From Acinetobacter bohemicus ANC 3994 (GTDB taxonomy: Bacteria > Pseudomonadota > Gammaproteobacteria > Pseudomonadales > Moraxellaceae), in NCBI RefSeq assembly GCF_000367925.1, contig NZ_KB849176.1, positions 817,474 through 881,473 of the forward strand: a DNA stretch of 64,000 nt. The letters are read 5' to 3'. Under the pieces are notes generated by a model. That model searched no databases. It was not told where the DNA came from and saw only the letters and a program-made list of their open reading frames with translations. A program made the position numbers and the translations under genes. This document shows, piece after piece, positions 7,569 to 15,880 of this stretch. The first letter of the stretch is position 1, and every line of letters starts with the position of its first letter.

Positions 7569-8330
7569 ATGAGCCAACGACAAAGTCTTATCACTTCCTT
7601 ATCTAAAGTACCCGAAATAACAGCGCTCTTTTGGATGACAAAAATATTTGCCACGACCTTTGGTGAAACAGCGGGCGATGCGGTATCTATGTCACTCAAT
7701 TGGGGGTATTTAGTGGGCACAGCTATTTTTGCTGTGCTTTTTATTTTACTGCTATATTTTCAGGTGAGTGCAAAAACATATCGACCTTATTTATATTGGT
7801 TCACCATTATTGCCAGTACCACAGTGGGTACAACCCTAGCTGATTTTGTTGATCGATCTTTAGGGATCGGTTATATCGGTGGTAGTACACTTTTACTGAG
7901 TTTTGTGCTGCTTTGCCTTTGGGTTTGGTATAAATCGGAAGGTAGTATTTCCCCGCATAGTGTGAATTATCCTCGTGCAGAAATTTTCTATTGGCTGACT
8001 ATTACGTTTTCACAAACACTAGGAACAGCTTTGGGAGATTGGTCGGCAGATACGGCGGGCTTAGGTTATAGCGGTGGTATTGTTTTGTATGTAAGTTTAA
8101 TTGCATTGATTGCAGGGCTGTACTTTTTTAGTCAAATTTCTCGGACATTATTATTTTGGAGTGCTTTTGTTTTGACCCGACCCTTAGGTGCGGTTGTGGG
8201 TGACTTTTTGGATAAACCGTTGGCTTCTGGTGGTTTGGATTTAAGTCGTTTTGGTGCTTCCGCGGTAATTTTGACCGCAATCATAATATGTATTCATTTT
8301 GCCCATCGACCAGCGACGAAAAATATTTAA
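7569..8330 (+). CDS. COG4705-type integral membrane protein with four internal repeats
   Basis: The 253-residue protein has about eight hydrophobic segments. Four pseudo-repeats each begin near a TxGxxxxD motif: TTFGETAGD (about 29-37), TTVGTTLADF (about 89-98), QTLGTALGDW (about 149-158) and RPLGAVVGDF (about 203-212). Each is followed by a GxGxxGGxxL-like turn and helix (for example LGIGYIGGSTLLL). This is the pattern of COG4705 uncharacterised membrane-anchored proteins. Four buried acidic residues in repeats could bind a cation, but that is inference. It may be translated together with the small ORF at 7467. Confidence 0.75.
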   Translation: MSQRQSLITSLSKVPEITALFWMTKIFATTFGETAGDAVSMSLNWGYLVGTAIFAVLFILLLYFQVSAKTYRPYLYWFTIIASTTVGTTLADFVDRSLGIGYIGGSTLLLSFVLLCLWVWYKSEGSISPHSVNYPRAEIFYWLTITFSQTLGTALGDWSADTAGLGYSGGIVLYVSLIALIAGLYFFSQISRTLLFWSAFVLTRPLGAVVGDFLDKPLASGGLDLSRFGASAVILTAIIICIHFAHRPATKNI

Positions 8331-8509
8331 TCTTTAAGGCATGTTGTATTATTTTTTAACCATAAATTAAAAATGTTGATAAGGAACTTAGTGGAATAAA
8401 AAATCTATACTGAAATACACGGAAATTAGTGTTTGCACCAATCCATAGTCATGAAAGATTCAGGTATAATCGGAATAACTTATAAAATTGTATCTGATTT
8501 GGAGATCAC

Positions 8510-11449
8510 ATGACTGTAGATGTTACTGAAACCATTACTCAAACTGTTCATCCTGCGTTTCAGTTGATACGTCAACACCATGTTGAAGCCTTAGACGTTT
8601 TTATTTCTGAATATAAACACAAAGTGACAGGCGCAACGCATTATCACTTGGCAAGTGACCTTGATGAAAATGTCTTTTTAGTGGCATTTCGTACCCAACC
8701 GATGGATTCAAAAGGCGCAGCGCATATTTTGGAACATACAGCATTGTGTGGTTCGGAAAAATTCCCAGTGCGTGACCCATTTTTCTTGATGATTCGTCGT
8801 TCACTGAATACTTTTATGAATGCGTTTACTTCAGCCGATTGGACAGCGTATCCATTTGCAACTCAAAACAAAAAAGACTTTCAAAACTTGTTGGAGGTTT
8901 ATTTAGATGCTGCATTTGCTGCAAATTTAAATGAACTTGATTTTGCTCAAGAAGGTATTCGTATTGAGTTAGAAGAAGGTCAACCTGTATATAAAGGTGT
9001 GGTTTTTAATGAAATGAAAGGGGCGATGAGTTCTCCTTCAGATCAGCTTTATCATCAACTGGCACATCATTTATTCCCTAAAACCACCTATCATTACAAT
9101 TCAGGTGGTGATCCTAAAGATATTCCAGATTTAACCTATCCAGAGTTGGTTGATTTCTATAAGTCGCATTACCATCCGAGTAATGCTGTATTTATGACCT
9201 TTGGTGATGAATCTGCCTACCACTTACAAGAACAATTTGAAACTTTAGCCTTGTCTAAATTTAAACAAGGTCAAACCCTGTATTCAACACCTGAAACACG
9301 TTTAACTGCTCCTGTTGAAGTGACAGAAACCTATGCCGTTGATGCTGAAGATTTAACCGATAAAACCTATCACATTATTTCATGGTTATTGCCTGAAGCC
9401 AGTGATATTAAATTGCGCTTAGGTATGCGTTTGGTTGAAGGTATTTTATTGGAAGATTCAGCTTCACCATTACGTCATTATTTAGAAACGTGTGATTATG
9501 CACAATCTACTGGCCCGATTATGGGCGTAGATGATTCAAACTTTGAAATGACGTTTTTCTGTGGTGTGCAAGGTTCAAATCCAGAACATGCTGAAGAATT
9601 CAAAAATGGTGTGTTTAAAATTCTTGAAGATGTGGCATCAAAACCTGTCGACACCGATATGGTGGATGCCATTTTGCATCAGATTGAATTGCATCAACGT
9701 GAAATCAATGGCGATGGTATGCCATATGGTTTAAGCCTGATTTTAAATGGTTTAGGCAGCGTGATTCATCACAGTGACCCCATTCATGTTTGGGATGTCG
9801 ACAGTGCGATGGAGCAAGTCAAAGAAGAACTGAAAGATCCAATGTGGTTGTCGAATCTGATTAAAACCTATCTGATTGATAATTCACATCGTGTGCAAAT
9901 GACTTTGGTGCCAGATGCCAACAAGTCAGCCGCTGAAGCCGAAGCAGAAAAAGCTCGTTTGGCTGAAATTGGCGCCAAACTGACTGAAGAACAAAAGGCT
10001 GAAATTCTTGCGCAAACAGAGGCGTTAAAAGTTCGTCAAGATACACCTGATGACCTGAACTTATTACCAAAAGTCGGGCTAGAAGATGTGCCTGCTGATT
10101 TGCATATAGTACAAGGTCAATTGCGTGAAATTATCAGCAATGGTTTAGATACGCCACTGAATTTGTACCATGCAGGAACCAATGGTATTTACTACCAGCA
10201 AGTGACCGTTAAAATTCCTGATCAGGTTGTACAGTCGCCATATTTTACTTTGCTGTCGGTGTTATTGGGTGAAGTTGGCGCTGGAGAATATGATTATCTC
10301 GAGTTACAACAACTGCAAACTGCGGTCAGCGGTGGTGTGGGGATGGGTGCATCTTTACGCTCAAAAGTGGATGACAAAAACAAAATTAGCGCATGGTTAA
10401 CACTCACAACGAAATCGTTGGTGAATAATTTTGAAGCGATTCGTTTGTTGAAGTTGGCATTTGAACAACTACGTTTTGATGAAAAAGACCGCATTATTGA
10501 ATTACTGCAACAACGTAAAACCCGTTGGCAGTCGCGTTTGTCAGGTTCAGGTCATAGTTATGCAATGCAGATTGCATCACGTAACTGTGGTGCTTTAGCG
10601 CAACGTGATTATCAAAATACGGGCTTGGGTGCGCTGAATTGGTTGGGTGACTTGGTTGCTAAAGTTGAAAATGATGAAGTGGCTTATAACGCTTTAATTG
10701 TAGAGCTAAAAGCCATTCATCGTCTACTTTTGCAAGCACCAAAACAATTTTTATTGGTGTGTGAAGAACATCAATCTGATGCTCTAGTCGAGGAAGTGCA
10801 AAACGTTTGGGATAAGTTGGCAGTAGATAAAACCCCTGTGGAGTTGTCAGTAATTAGCACGGAAAATAGTGCGAAAGATGAGGCTTGGCTGATTCAAGCC
10901 AATGTTCAATTCTGTGCTTTAGCTTATCCTGCTGTTGAAGTTTCTCATCCTGATGCAGCACCTTTAATGGTGTTGGCTGCTTATTTACGCAATGGTTTCT
11001 TGCATAGTGCGATTCGTGAAAAAGGTGGCGCTTACGGTGGTGGTGCAAGTTATGATGGCAATGCTTGTTCATTCCGTTTTTATAGTTATCGTGATCCGCG
11101 TTTAGCAGAAACATTTAAAGACTTCGAAGCAAGTATTGTTTGGTTGTTGAATACCGAACATCAACCGCATCAACTTGAAGAAGCAATTTTAGGCTTAATT
11201 GCCAGCATGGATAAACCCGGTTCTCCTGCCGGTGAAGCGATTAGTGCTTGTTATGCTTTATTGCATGCACGTACACCAGCGGTCAGAAAGCAATTGCGTG
11301 CACGTTTGCTTGCAGTCAGTTTGGATGATTTGAAACGCGTGGCGCAACACTATCTTGTTGAGCAAACACCGGTGAGAGCAGTTGTTGCACCCGTGGCTAA
11401 ACGTGATACCTTGTTAGAATTAGGTTTTGATATTAAACAAGTCAATTAA
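8510..11449 (+). CDS. M16C family metalloprotease, presequence protease (PreP)-like
   Basis: The 979-residue protein has the inverted zinc motif HILEH at residues 72-76 in AAHILEHTALCGSEKFPVRDPF, which is the typical PreP/CYM1 context. The length (about 970-1000) and the C-terminal half with GGAYGGGASYDG (about 842-853) fit the whole M16C enzyme with two fused halves. These enzymes digest short peptides in a closed chamber. No signal peptide is visible, so it is probably cytoplasmic. A ribosome binding site (TTGGAG) precedes the ATG, and a TATAAT lies at 8465-8470. pldA follows 20 bases downstream and is probably co-transcribed. Confidence 0.92.
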   Translation: MTVDVTETITQTVHPAFQLIRQHHVEALDVFISEYKHKVTGATHYHLASDLDENVFLVAFRTQPMDSKGAAHILEHTALCGSEKFPVRDPFFLMIRRSLNTFMNAFTSADWTAYPFATQNKKDFQNLLEVYLDAAFAANLNELDFAQEGIRIELEEGQPVYKGVVFNEMKGAMSSPSDQLYHQLAHHLFPKTTYHYNSGGDPKDIPDLTYPELVDFYKSHYHPSNAVFMTFGDESAYHLQEQFETLALSKFKQGQTLYSTPETRLTAPVEVTETYAVDAEDLTDKTYHIISWLLPEASDIKLRLGMRLVEGILLEDSASPLRHYLETCDYAQSTGPIMGVDDSNFEMTFFCGVQGSNPEHAEEFKNGVFKILEDVASKPVDTDMVDAILHQIELHQREINGDGMPYGLSLILNGLGSVIHHSDPIHVWDVDSAMEQVKEELKDPMWLSNLIKTYLIDNSHRVQMTLVPDANKSAAEAEAEKARLAEIGAKLTEEQKAEILAQTEALKVRQDTPDDLNLLPKVGLEDVPADLHIVQGQLREIISNGLDTPLNLYHAGTNGIYYQQVTVKIPDQVVQSPYFTLLSVLLGEVGAGEYDYLELQQLQTAVSGGVGMGASLRSKVDDKNKISAWLTLTTKSLVNNFEAIRLLKLAFEQLRFDEKDRIIELLQQRKTRWQSRLSGSGHSYAMQIASRNCGALAQRDYQNTGLGALNWLGDLVAKVENDEVAYNALIVELKAIHRLLLQAPKQFLLVCEEHQSDALVEEVQNVWDKLAVDKTPVELSVISTENSAKDEAWLIQANVQFCALAYPAVEVSHPDAAPLMVLAAYLRNGFLHSAIREKGGAYGGGASYDGNACSFRFYSYRDPRLAETFKDFEASIVWLLNTEHQPHQLEEAILGLIASMDKPGSPAGEAISACYALLHARTPAVRKQLRARLLAVSLDDLKRVAQHYLVEQTPVRAVVAPVAKRDTLLELGFDIKQVN

Positions 11450-11469
11450 AAATAATAGGGCGGATTAAT

Positions 11470-12624
11470 ATGGCGTTCAAAAGAATTGAACGCACTACTT
11501 TGCAACTGAGCATGATCATGCTCAGTTCATTGTATGTGGCGAATGTACATGCTGTGAATCCAGATTCTTTGATTGCGCCAGCAAGCCCAGAAGCCTGTGT
11601 GGCGTTAGAATCGAATGCTGATCGTTTGGTTTGTTACGACACTTTGTTTAAAGTGCCTGAGGCAGAAAAACCAGCACTTCTTTCTGAACGTCAAGCTGCA
11701 AATGAACTGACGCCTGAACCGACTCAACCAGAAACGCTGAAAGAAAAAATTAGTCATGGTGTAAGTAATATCTTCGCTGCTGAAGGTCCAGCAATTAACC
11801 CGAATACGTCTTTGTTGGATAAGCGTTGGGAATTATCGACAGCCAGTAAACTTGGAACATGGAATATTCGTGCACATCAGCCCGTTTATCTGATGCCGGG
11901 ATTTTGGACTTCTGATAAAAATGAACGTCCATTTAGTCCGAACGAAAACAATACTGTGCCAGCTGGTGAGGAACTTAACCTCACTTCTATGGAAGCCAAG
12001 TTTCAGTTGTCGTTAAAAACCAAAGCACTGGAAAATTTATTTGGTGATAATGGTGATATTTGGCTGGGCTATACGCAATCATCCCGTTGGCAAGTTTATA
12101 ATGGTGATGAATCACGTCCTTTTCGTGAAACCAACTATGAACCTGAAGCAAGCTTGGTGTTTCGGACCAATTATGAAATATTGGGTTTAAATGCGCGTTT
12201 ATTGGGTGTAACCCTCAATCATCAATCGAATGGTCGAGCAGATCCGCTATCACGTAGTTGGAACCGCATCATGTTTAATGTTGGTTTTGAACGTGATAAC
12301 TTTGCCTTGATGTTGCGTCCTTGGTATCGCATTGAAGAAGATGCGAAAGATGATAACAATCCCGATATTAAAAATTATATTGGCCGCGGTGATTTAACTG
12401 CATTTTATCGTTGGAATGATCATGATTTTTCATTGATGCTGCGTCACTCATTAAAAGGTGGTGATGATGCACATGGAGCAGCTCAATTTGATTGGGCATT
12501 TCCAATTAGTGGTAAATTGCGTGGCTATGTTCAATTGTTTGATGGTTATGGGGAAAGTCTGATTGATTATAATCATCGTGCAACCTATGTCGGTCTAGGT
12601 GTATCGCTGATGAATTGGTTCTAA
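11470..12624 (+). CDS. pldA: Outer membrane phospholipase A
   Basis: The 384-residue protein has an N-terminal signal peptide (hydrophobic about residues 11-29, likely cleavage after VHA). After a linker comes an OMPLA beta-barrel of about 270 residues. The catalytic signature is visible as NHQSNGRADPLSRSWNRIMF (about 255-274), matching the family His-x-Ser-Asn ... SRSWNR motif with the His, Ser and Asn triad present. It ends in an aromatic residue (NWF), as outer membrane barrels do. The enzyme hydrolyses phospholipids mislocalised in the outer leaflet. It lies directly downstream of the M16 protease. Confidence 0.95.
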   Translation: MAFKRIERTTLQLSMIMLSSLYVANVHAVNPDSLIAPASPEACVALESNADRLVCYDTLFKVPEAEKPALLSERQAANELTPEPTQPETLKEKISHGVSNIFAAEGPAINPNTSLLDKRWELSTASKLGTWNIRAHQPVYLMPGFWTSDKNERPFSPNENNTVPAGEELNLTSMEAKFQLSLKTKALENLFGDNGDIWLGYTQSSRWQVYNGDESRPFRETNYEPEASLVFRTNYEILGLNARLLGVTLNHQSNGRADPLSRSWNRIMFNVGFERDNFALMLRPWYRIEEDAKDDNNPDIKNYIGRGDLTAFYRWNDHDFSLMLRHSLKGGDDAHGAAQFDWAFPISGKLRGYVQLFDGYGESLIDYNHRATYVGLGVSLMNWF

Positions 12625-12660
12625 AATTTATTAATACCTTAAAAAGCACCTTTATTAAAG

Positions 12661-12963
12661 TAATGCCAGTCAGTTAAGAAATTGACTGGTTTTTTTATTT
12701 TAAATTCATGATGTTATTTGATACGCGGAAACGTCATTCGCAACTGTTCGAGGCAAGACTACTGTAAAAAGTAAAGTTTCTGCGATGAATTGATCAATAA
12801 AAAGTATTTGACGAGTTTTGCGAATGACAAATGTTTTTGGTTCTTTTGGCAAAACAAAAGAACAAACGAGCTCCAAGGATTTGATTTAAAGAGATAAGAC
12901 TCCGTCGTGAATAACTAAAAAGTTAAGGAGTTAATTGTAAAACTCCTTAACTGATCAGTATTA
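12661..12963 (+). mobile_element. IS4-type MITE-like element, copy 2
   Basis: This 303-bp non-coding element is homologous to the one at 2654-3008. It starts with the identical TAATGCCAGTCAGTTAAG; the reverse complement of its right end reads TAATACTGATCAGTTAAG. The first 95 bases and last 60 bases match copy 1 closely, whereas the centre is different and contains GTTCTTTTG/CAAAAGAAC. It lies 36 bases after the pldA stop, between convergent pldA and the potassium transporter gene. Flanks AAAAAGCACCTTTATTAAAG (left) and CTCCATTGAGTGGTTTTTTT (right) can be read as a decayed terminator with a decayed duplication. Confidence 0.7.
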
Positions 12964-13002
12964 ACTCCATTGAGTGGTTTTTTTACTTAAAGTAAAAGTG
13001 AT

Positions 13003-14343
13003 TTAACCAATTTGAATATCGGTGGGTGGGTGTTTTAAACGGCTCTTTTTAGGCGTGGCAATAAGATAAGCCAAAGTCAGCGGGCCTAAACGACCGGCAA
13101 ACATGAGTAAGATTAATGCGATTAAACTCGCAGGTTGAAGTTCACTGGTGATGCCACGCGATAAACCCACGGTACAAGCAGCGGAAACGGCTTCAAACAA
13201 TAAATCTAAGAATTCTTTATTTGGCTCTAAAATAAGGAGGGTAAATAGCCCTAAAAATATGAGTATTCCTGTGATTGAAACAACGGCGAAGGCTTTAAAT
13301 GAGGTCACTTTTGACACCGAATGGTTAAACACACGAAGTTCTTCAGAGCGACGTAAAAAAGTAATCACACTCAGAATGACAATAATAAAAGTGCCTACTT
13401 TAATTCCGCCAGCAGTACTGAGTGAACCACCACCAATAAACATCAATACCATGGTCACTAAGGTTGAAGCATCGCTCATACTCGCCATATCTAAGCTGTT
13501 AAAACCAGAGGAGCGCGGAACAGTGGCATGGAACCAAGCATTCACCGCTTGATCGCCCAGACTCAGGCCTGCAAGCGTTAGCGGATTACTCGCTTCTAAA
13601 GCCCAAATGACAATAAATGCTACAAGGTTTAATCCAGCAATCGTTGAAAGTATTAATTTACTGTTTGGACTCATCTTTTTCCAACGACGCGCACGCTTAA
13701 TATCCATGAGGACAACAAAGCCGATTCCACCAATAATGTAGAGCATGCTAATGGTGAACGTAATGAAATAATGCTCTGAAAAGCTCATTAGACTATTGGG
13801 AAAAAGGGAAAAACCGCCGTTATTAAATGCTGAAACACTATAAAAAGCGGCATAGAAAACAGCATGAGCAAAATCGTATTCCTGCATCCAAGCAATGGTT
13901 AAAATGACAGTCCCAAGTGCTTCAAAGAATAAAGAGTATAAAAGAACACCTTTAATGGTAAAAGATACTTTCGATAGGCTGGTTTGACCAATGGTCTCTT
14001 GTGCCATCACTTGCTGTTTTAAGCCAATATTGGATGACAGGCTCAGTGCTGCAAGAATGGCAAAGGTCATAAAGCCCAAACCACCACATTGTAGCAACAG
14101 CATAATAATCACCTTACCAAAAGTGGTATAGGCTTCACCGACATTCACCACCGAAAGCCCAGTAATAGTGACAGCAGAGGTGGAGGTAAATAGGGCATTA
14201 ATCCAAGATAATTCACCATAATGTGCAATCGGTAGTTTGAGTAATAAAGTACCAATCAAAATAAAGCTTAAAAAACCCAGTGCCAGTAAACTGGGAGGGC
14301 TGAGGTTAATGGTATTTTGTTTTTTATTGTGTAATCGATTCAT
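13003..14343 (-). CDS. ktrB: TrkH/KtrB family potassium uptake protein, membrane subunit
   Basis: The 446-residue protein has four repeated membrane-pore-membrane units. The pore/selectivity regions are visible around TSTSAVTITGLSVV (about 49-62), SVSAFNNGGFSLF (about 169-181), HATVPRSSGFNSLD (about 272-285) and VSAACTVGLSRG (about 385-396), each with the filter glycine. The length fits KtrB better than TrkH/TrkG. It starts 3 bases after the stop of the KtrA-like subunit, so the two form an operon and probably a complex importing K+ (often Na+-dependent). No ribosome binding site is seen, suggesting coupled translation. Confidence 0.9.
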   Translation of the reverse strand: MNRLHNKKQNTINLSPPSLLALGFLSFILIGTLLLKLPIAHYGELSWINALFTSTSAVTITGLSVVNVGEAYTTFGKVIIMLLLQCGGLGFMTFAILAALSLSSNIGLKQQVMAQETIGQTSLSKVSFTIKGVLLYSLFFEALGTVILTIAWMQEYDFAHAVFYAAFYSVSAFNNGGFSLFPNSLMSFSEHYFITFTISMLYIIGGIGFVVLMDIKRARRWKKMSPNSKLILSTIAGLNLVAFIVIWALEASNPLTLAGLSLGDQAVNAWFHATVPRSSGFNSLDMASMSDASTLVTMVLMFIGGGSLSTAGGIKVGTFIIVILSVITFLRRSEELRVFNHSVSKVTSFKAFAVVSITGILIFLGLFTLLILEPNKEFLDLLFEAVSAACTVGLSRGITSELQPASLIALILLMFAGRLGPLTLAYLIATPKKSRLKHPPTDIQIG

Positions 14344-14346
14344 ATT

Positions 14347-14997
14347 TTATTTAAACCGTGCATAAAGTTTTCGGAGTGGTTCAAGTTCTCCTTCAACCAC
14401 CAAAATATCCCCAACTTGTAAAACTAAATTTGGATCTATATTAAATAGAATTTCCTTACCACGTTTATGTAAAAGGGTTTTAATTTCGGGTGCATGCTCC
14501 ATCAGGTGATGGAAGCGTTCACCTTTGATGCTGTCTTTAATTTCAATTTTGACAATGAAATGATTATCCTCTAAACCCATATATCGACTGACCATGGGGT
14601 AGCTGAGGGATTGTGCAACGCGAACGCCCATATCTTCTTCGGGATGAATGATTTTGTTCACTCCAAGGTGAGTCAAAATCATGTGATGGGCTTTGGATTT
14701 GGCTTTGACCCAAATTTTTTGAATGCCTAAATTTTTAAGATGCAGTACGCATAATATACTGGCTTCAATGTCTTCACCAATGGCAACGACAACGGCTTCA
14801 CAATTTTGAATGTTAAGTTCATTGAGTACATGTTCATCGGTTGCATCGGCAATGACGGCATGTGTAATTTGATCTGAAATACTTTCTACAAATTTTTTAT
14901 TGCTGTCGATCCCAATCACATCATGATTTAAACTGACCAGTTGCGTGGCTATAGTGGCTCCAAAACTTCCTAATCCAATTACTGCAAATTGAGCCAT
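14347..14997 (-). CDS. ktrA: TrkA/KtrA family potassium channel regulatory subunit (RCK)
   Basis: The 216-residue protein has a nucleotide-binding RCK_N domain with the Rossmann loop VIGLGSFGATIA (about residues 5-16) and the acidic residue ending strand 2 (GIDSNKKF), then an RCK_C domain (about 135-216). A single RCK pair is typical of KtrA, whereas TrkA has two. It gates the membrane subunit encoded next in response to bound nucleotides. The start has AAGGAATG upstream. It is the first gene of the two-gene operon. Confidence 0.9.
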   Translation of the reverse strand: MAQFAVIGLGSFGATIATQLVSLNHDVIGIDSNKKFVESISDQITHAVIADATDEHVLNELNIQNCEAVVVAIGEDIEASILCVLHLKNLGIQKIWVKAKSKAHHMILTHLGVNKIIHPEEDMGVRVAQSLSYPMVSRYMGLEDNHFIVKIEIKDSIKGERFHHLMEHAPEIKTLLHKRGKEILFNIDPNLVLQVGDILVVEGELEPLRKLYARFK

Positions 14998-15290
14998 TCA
15001 AGCATTCCTTATCCATTTTATGTGATTTTGATTCATAACGTGTATCTGCACATCTGTGTTCATTTTATAAGGTAATGATTTATTCATCTATCAGGCTTAC
15101 AAAATTATATATAACAAAAGCTTATTTTTAAGATTGAACCTTGTAGAAAAACAAAATGAATAGATAGCATAGAAGTCTTAGTGAGTTGAATGACGTCATA
15201 AAACATTCAAAAACTTTCGCTATAATTCTGCATATATAATTTTCTATTTTTATAGTGAATTTAATAAAACTAAGTATAGAAGAATTAAAA

Positions 15291-15836
15291 ATGGATGATA
15301 AAAAGATTTTTAAGATATTACAGCAATGGTTTTCGGTGTTGGAACTTCGGGAAATTCCCAAGAAGAAAGATCGATGTAATTTTGAGCAATTTTTAGCATG
15401 GATTTCGGCTGAAAAATTAGCTCAGGATTTTCATGCTTATTTAATGTCTGTAGATACTAAAAACCCCTATGAAAATGGGCTGGAAAAATGCGTTACTTTG
15501 CAGCACAAAAACATTGATATTGGTTTAATACAGCAGGGGATTCGTAAAAAAACCACGCCTTTATATGCGCACTATGAGCAGCATAAAGAGGTTATTGGCA
15601 AATATTACAATGTAAATGATCAGGTTTTTGATCTGATTTTTGAAGAAATTTTTACACTTTTAAAGTCGCAGAATTTGGAATTGTTATTGATTTATGCAGA
15701 CATAACTTACTGGATGGCTGTTCCGAATGATGATGTTAAAATCCATAAATTTTGTAAATCTTTCACCAAGCAATTTAAGGATGAGGGTGTTTGTATTGAG
15801 CACTATACACAGCTAGATTGTTTAAGATCGACTTGA
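15291..15836 (+). CDS. Uncharacterised soluble protein
   Basis: This 181-residue protein starts at MDDKKIFKIL; an upstream in-frame ATG at 15255 is less likely. It has no signal peptide, membrane segment or recognisable catalytic motif. The composition is charged, aromatic-rich and helical by eye (DLIFEEIFTLLKSQNLELL). I do not recognise a family. It stands alone between ktrA (divergent) and ilvA (convergent), has a possible -10 (TATAAT at 15221-15226) and ends in a strong terminator. The coding sequence is more AT-rich than its neighbours, which could indicate transfer. Confidence 0.6.
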   Translation: MDDKKIFKILQQWFSVLELREIPKKKDRCNFEQFLAWISAEKLAQDFHAYLMSVDTKNPYENGLEKCVTLQHKNIDIGLIQQGIRKKTTPLYAHYEQHKEVIGKYYNVNDQVFDLIFEEIFTLLKSQNLELLLIYADITYWMAVPNDDVKIHKFCKSFTKQFKDEGVCIEHYTQLDCLRST

Positions 15837-15843
15837 AAATTTG

Positions 15844-15876
15844 AAAAAGAGCCAGCTGATTACTGGCTCTTTTTTA
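15844..15876. terminator. Bidirectional terminator
   Basis: AAAAAGAGCCAG and CTGGCTCTTTTTT form a long stem around the loop CTGATTA, between the convergent genes 15291-15836 and ilvA. Confidence 0.9.
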
Positions 15877-15880
15877 TGTG

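Noticed and set aside
8432..8470. Full sigma70 promoter for the M16 protease using TTGCAC near 8433 and TATAAT at 8465
   Set aside because: The spacer would be about 26 bases, too long; only the -10 is mentioned in the gene entry.
13148..13552. Plus-strand 134-codon frame inside ktrB
   Set aside because: It is the reverse shadow of a membrane transporter with clear pore motifs; the translation has no family features.
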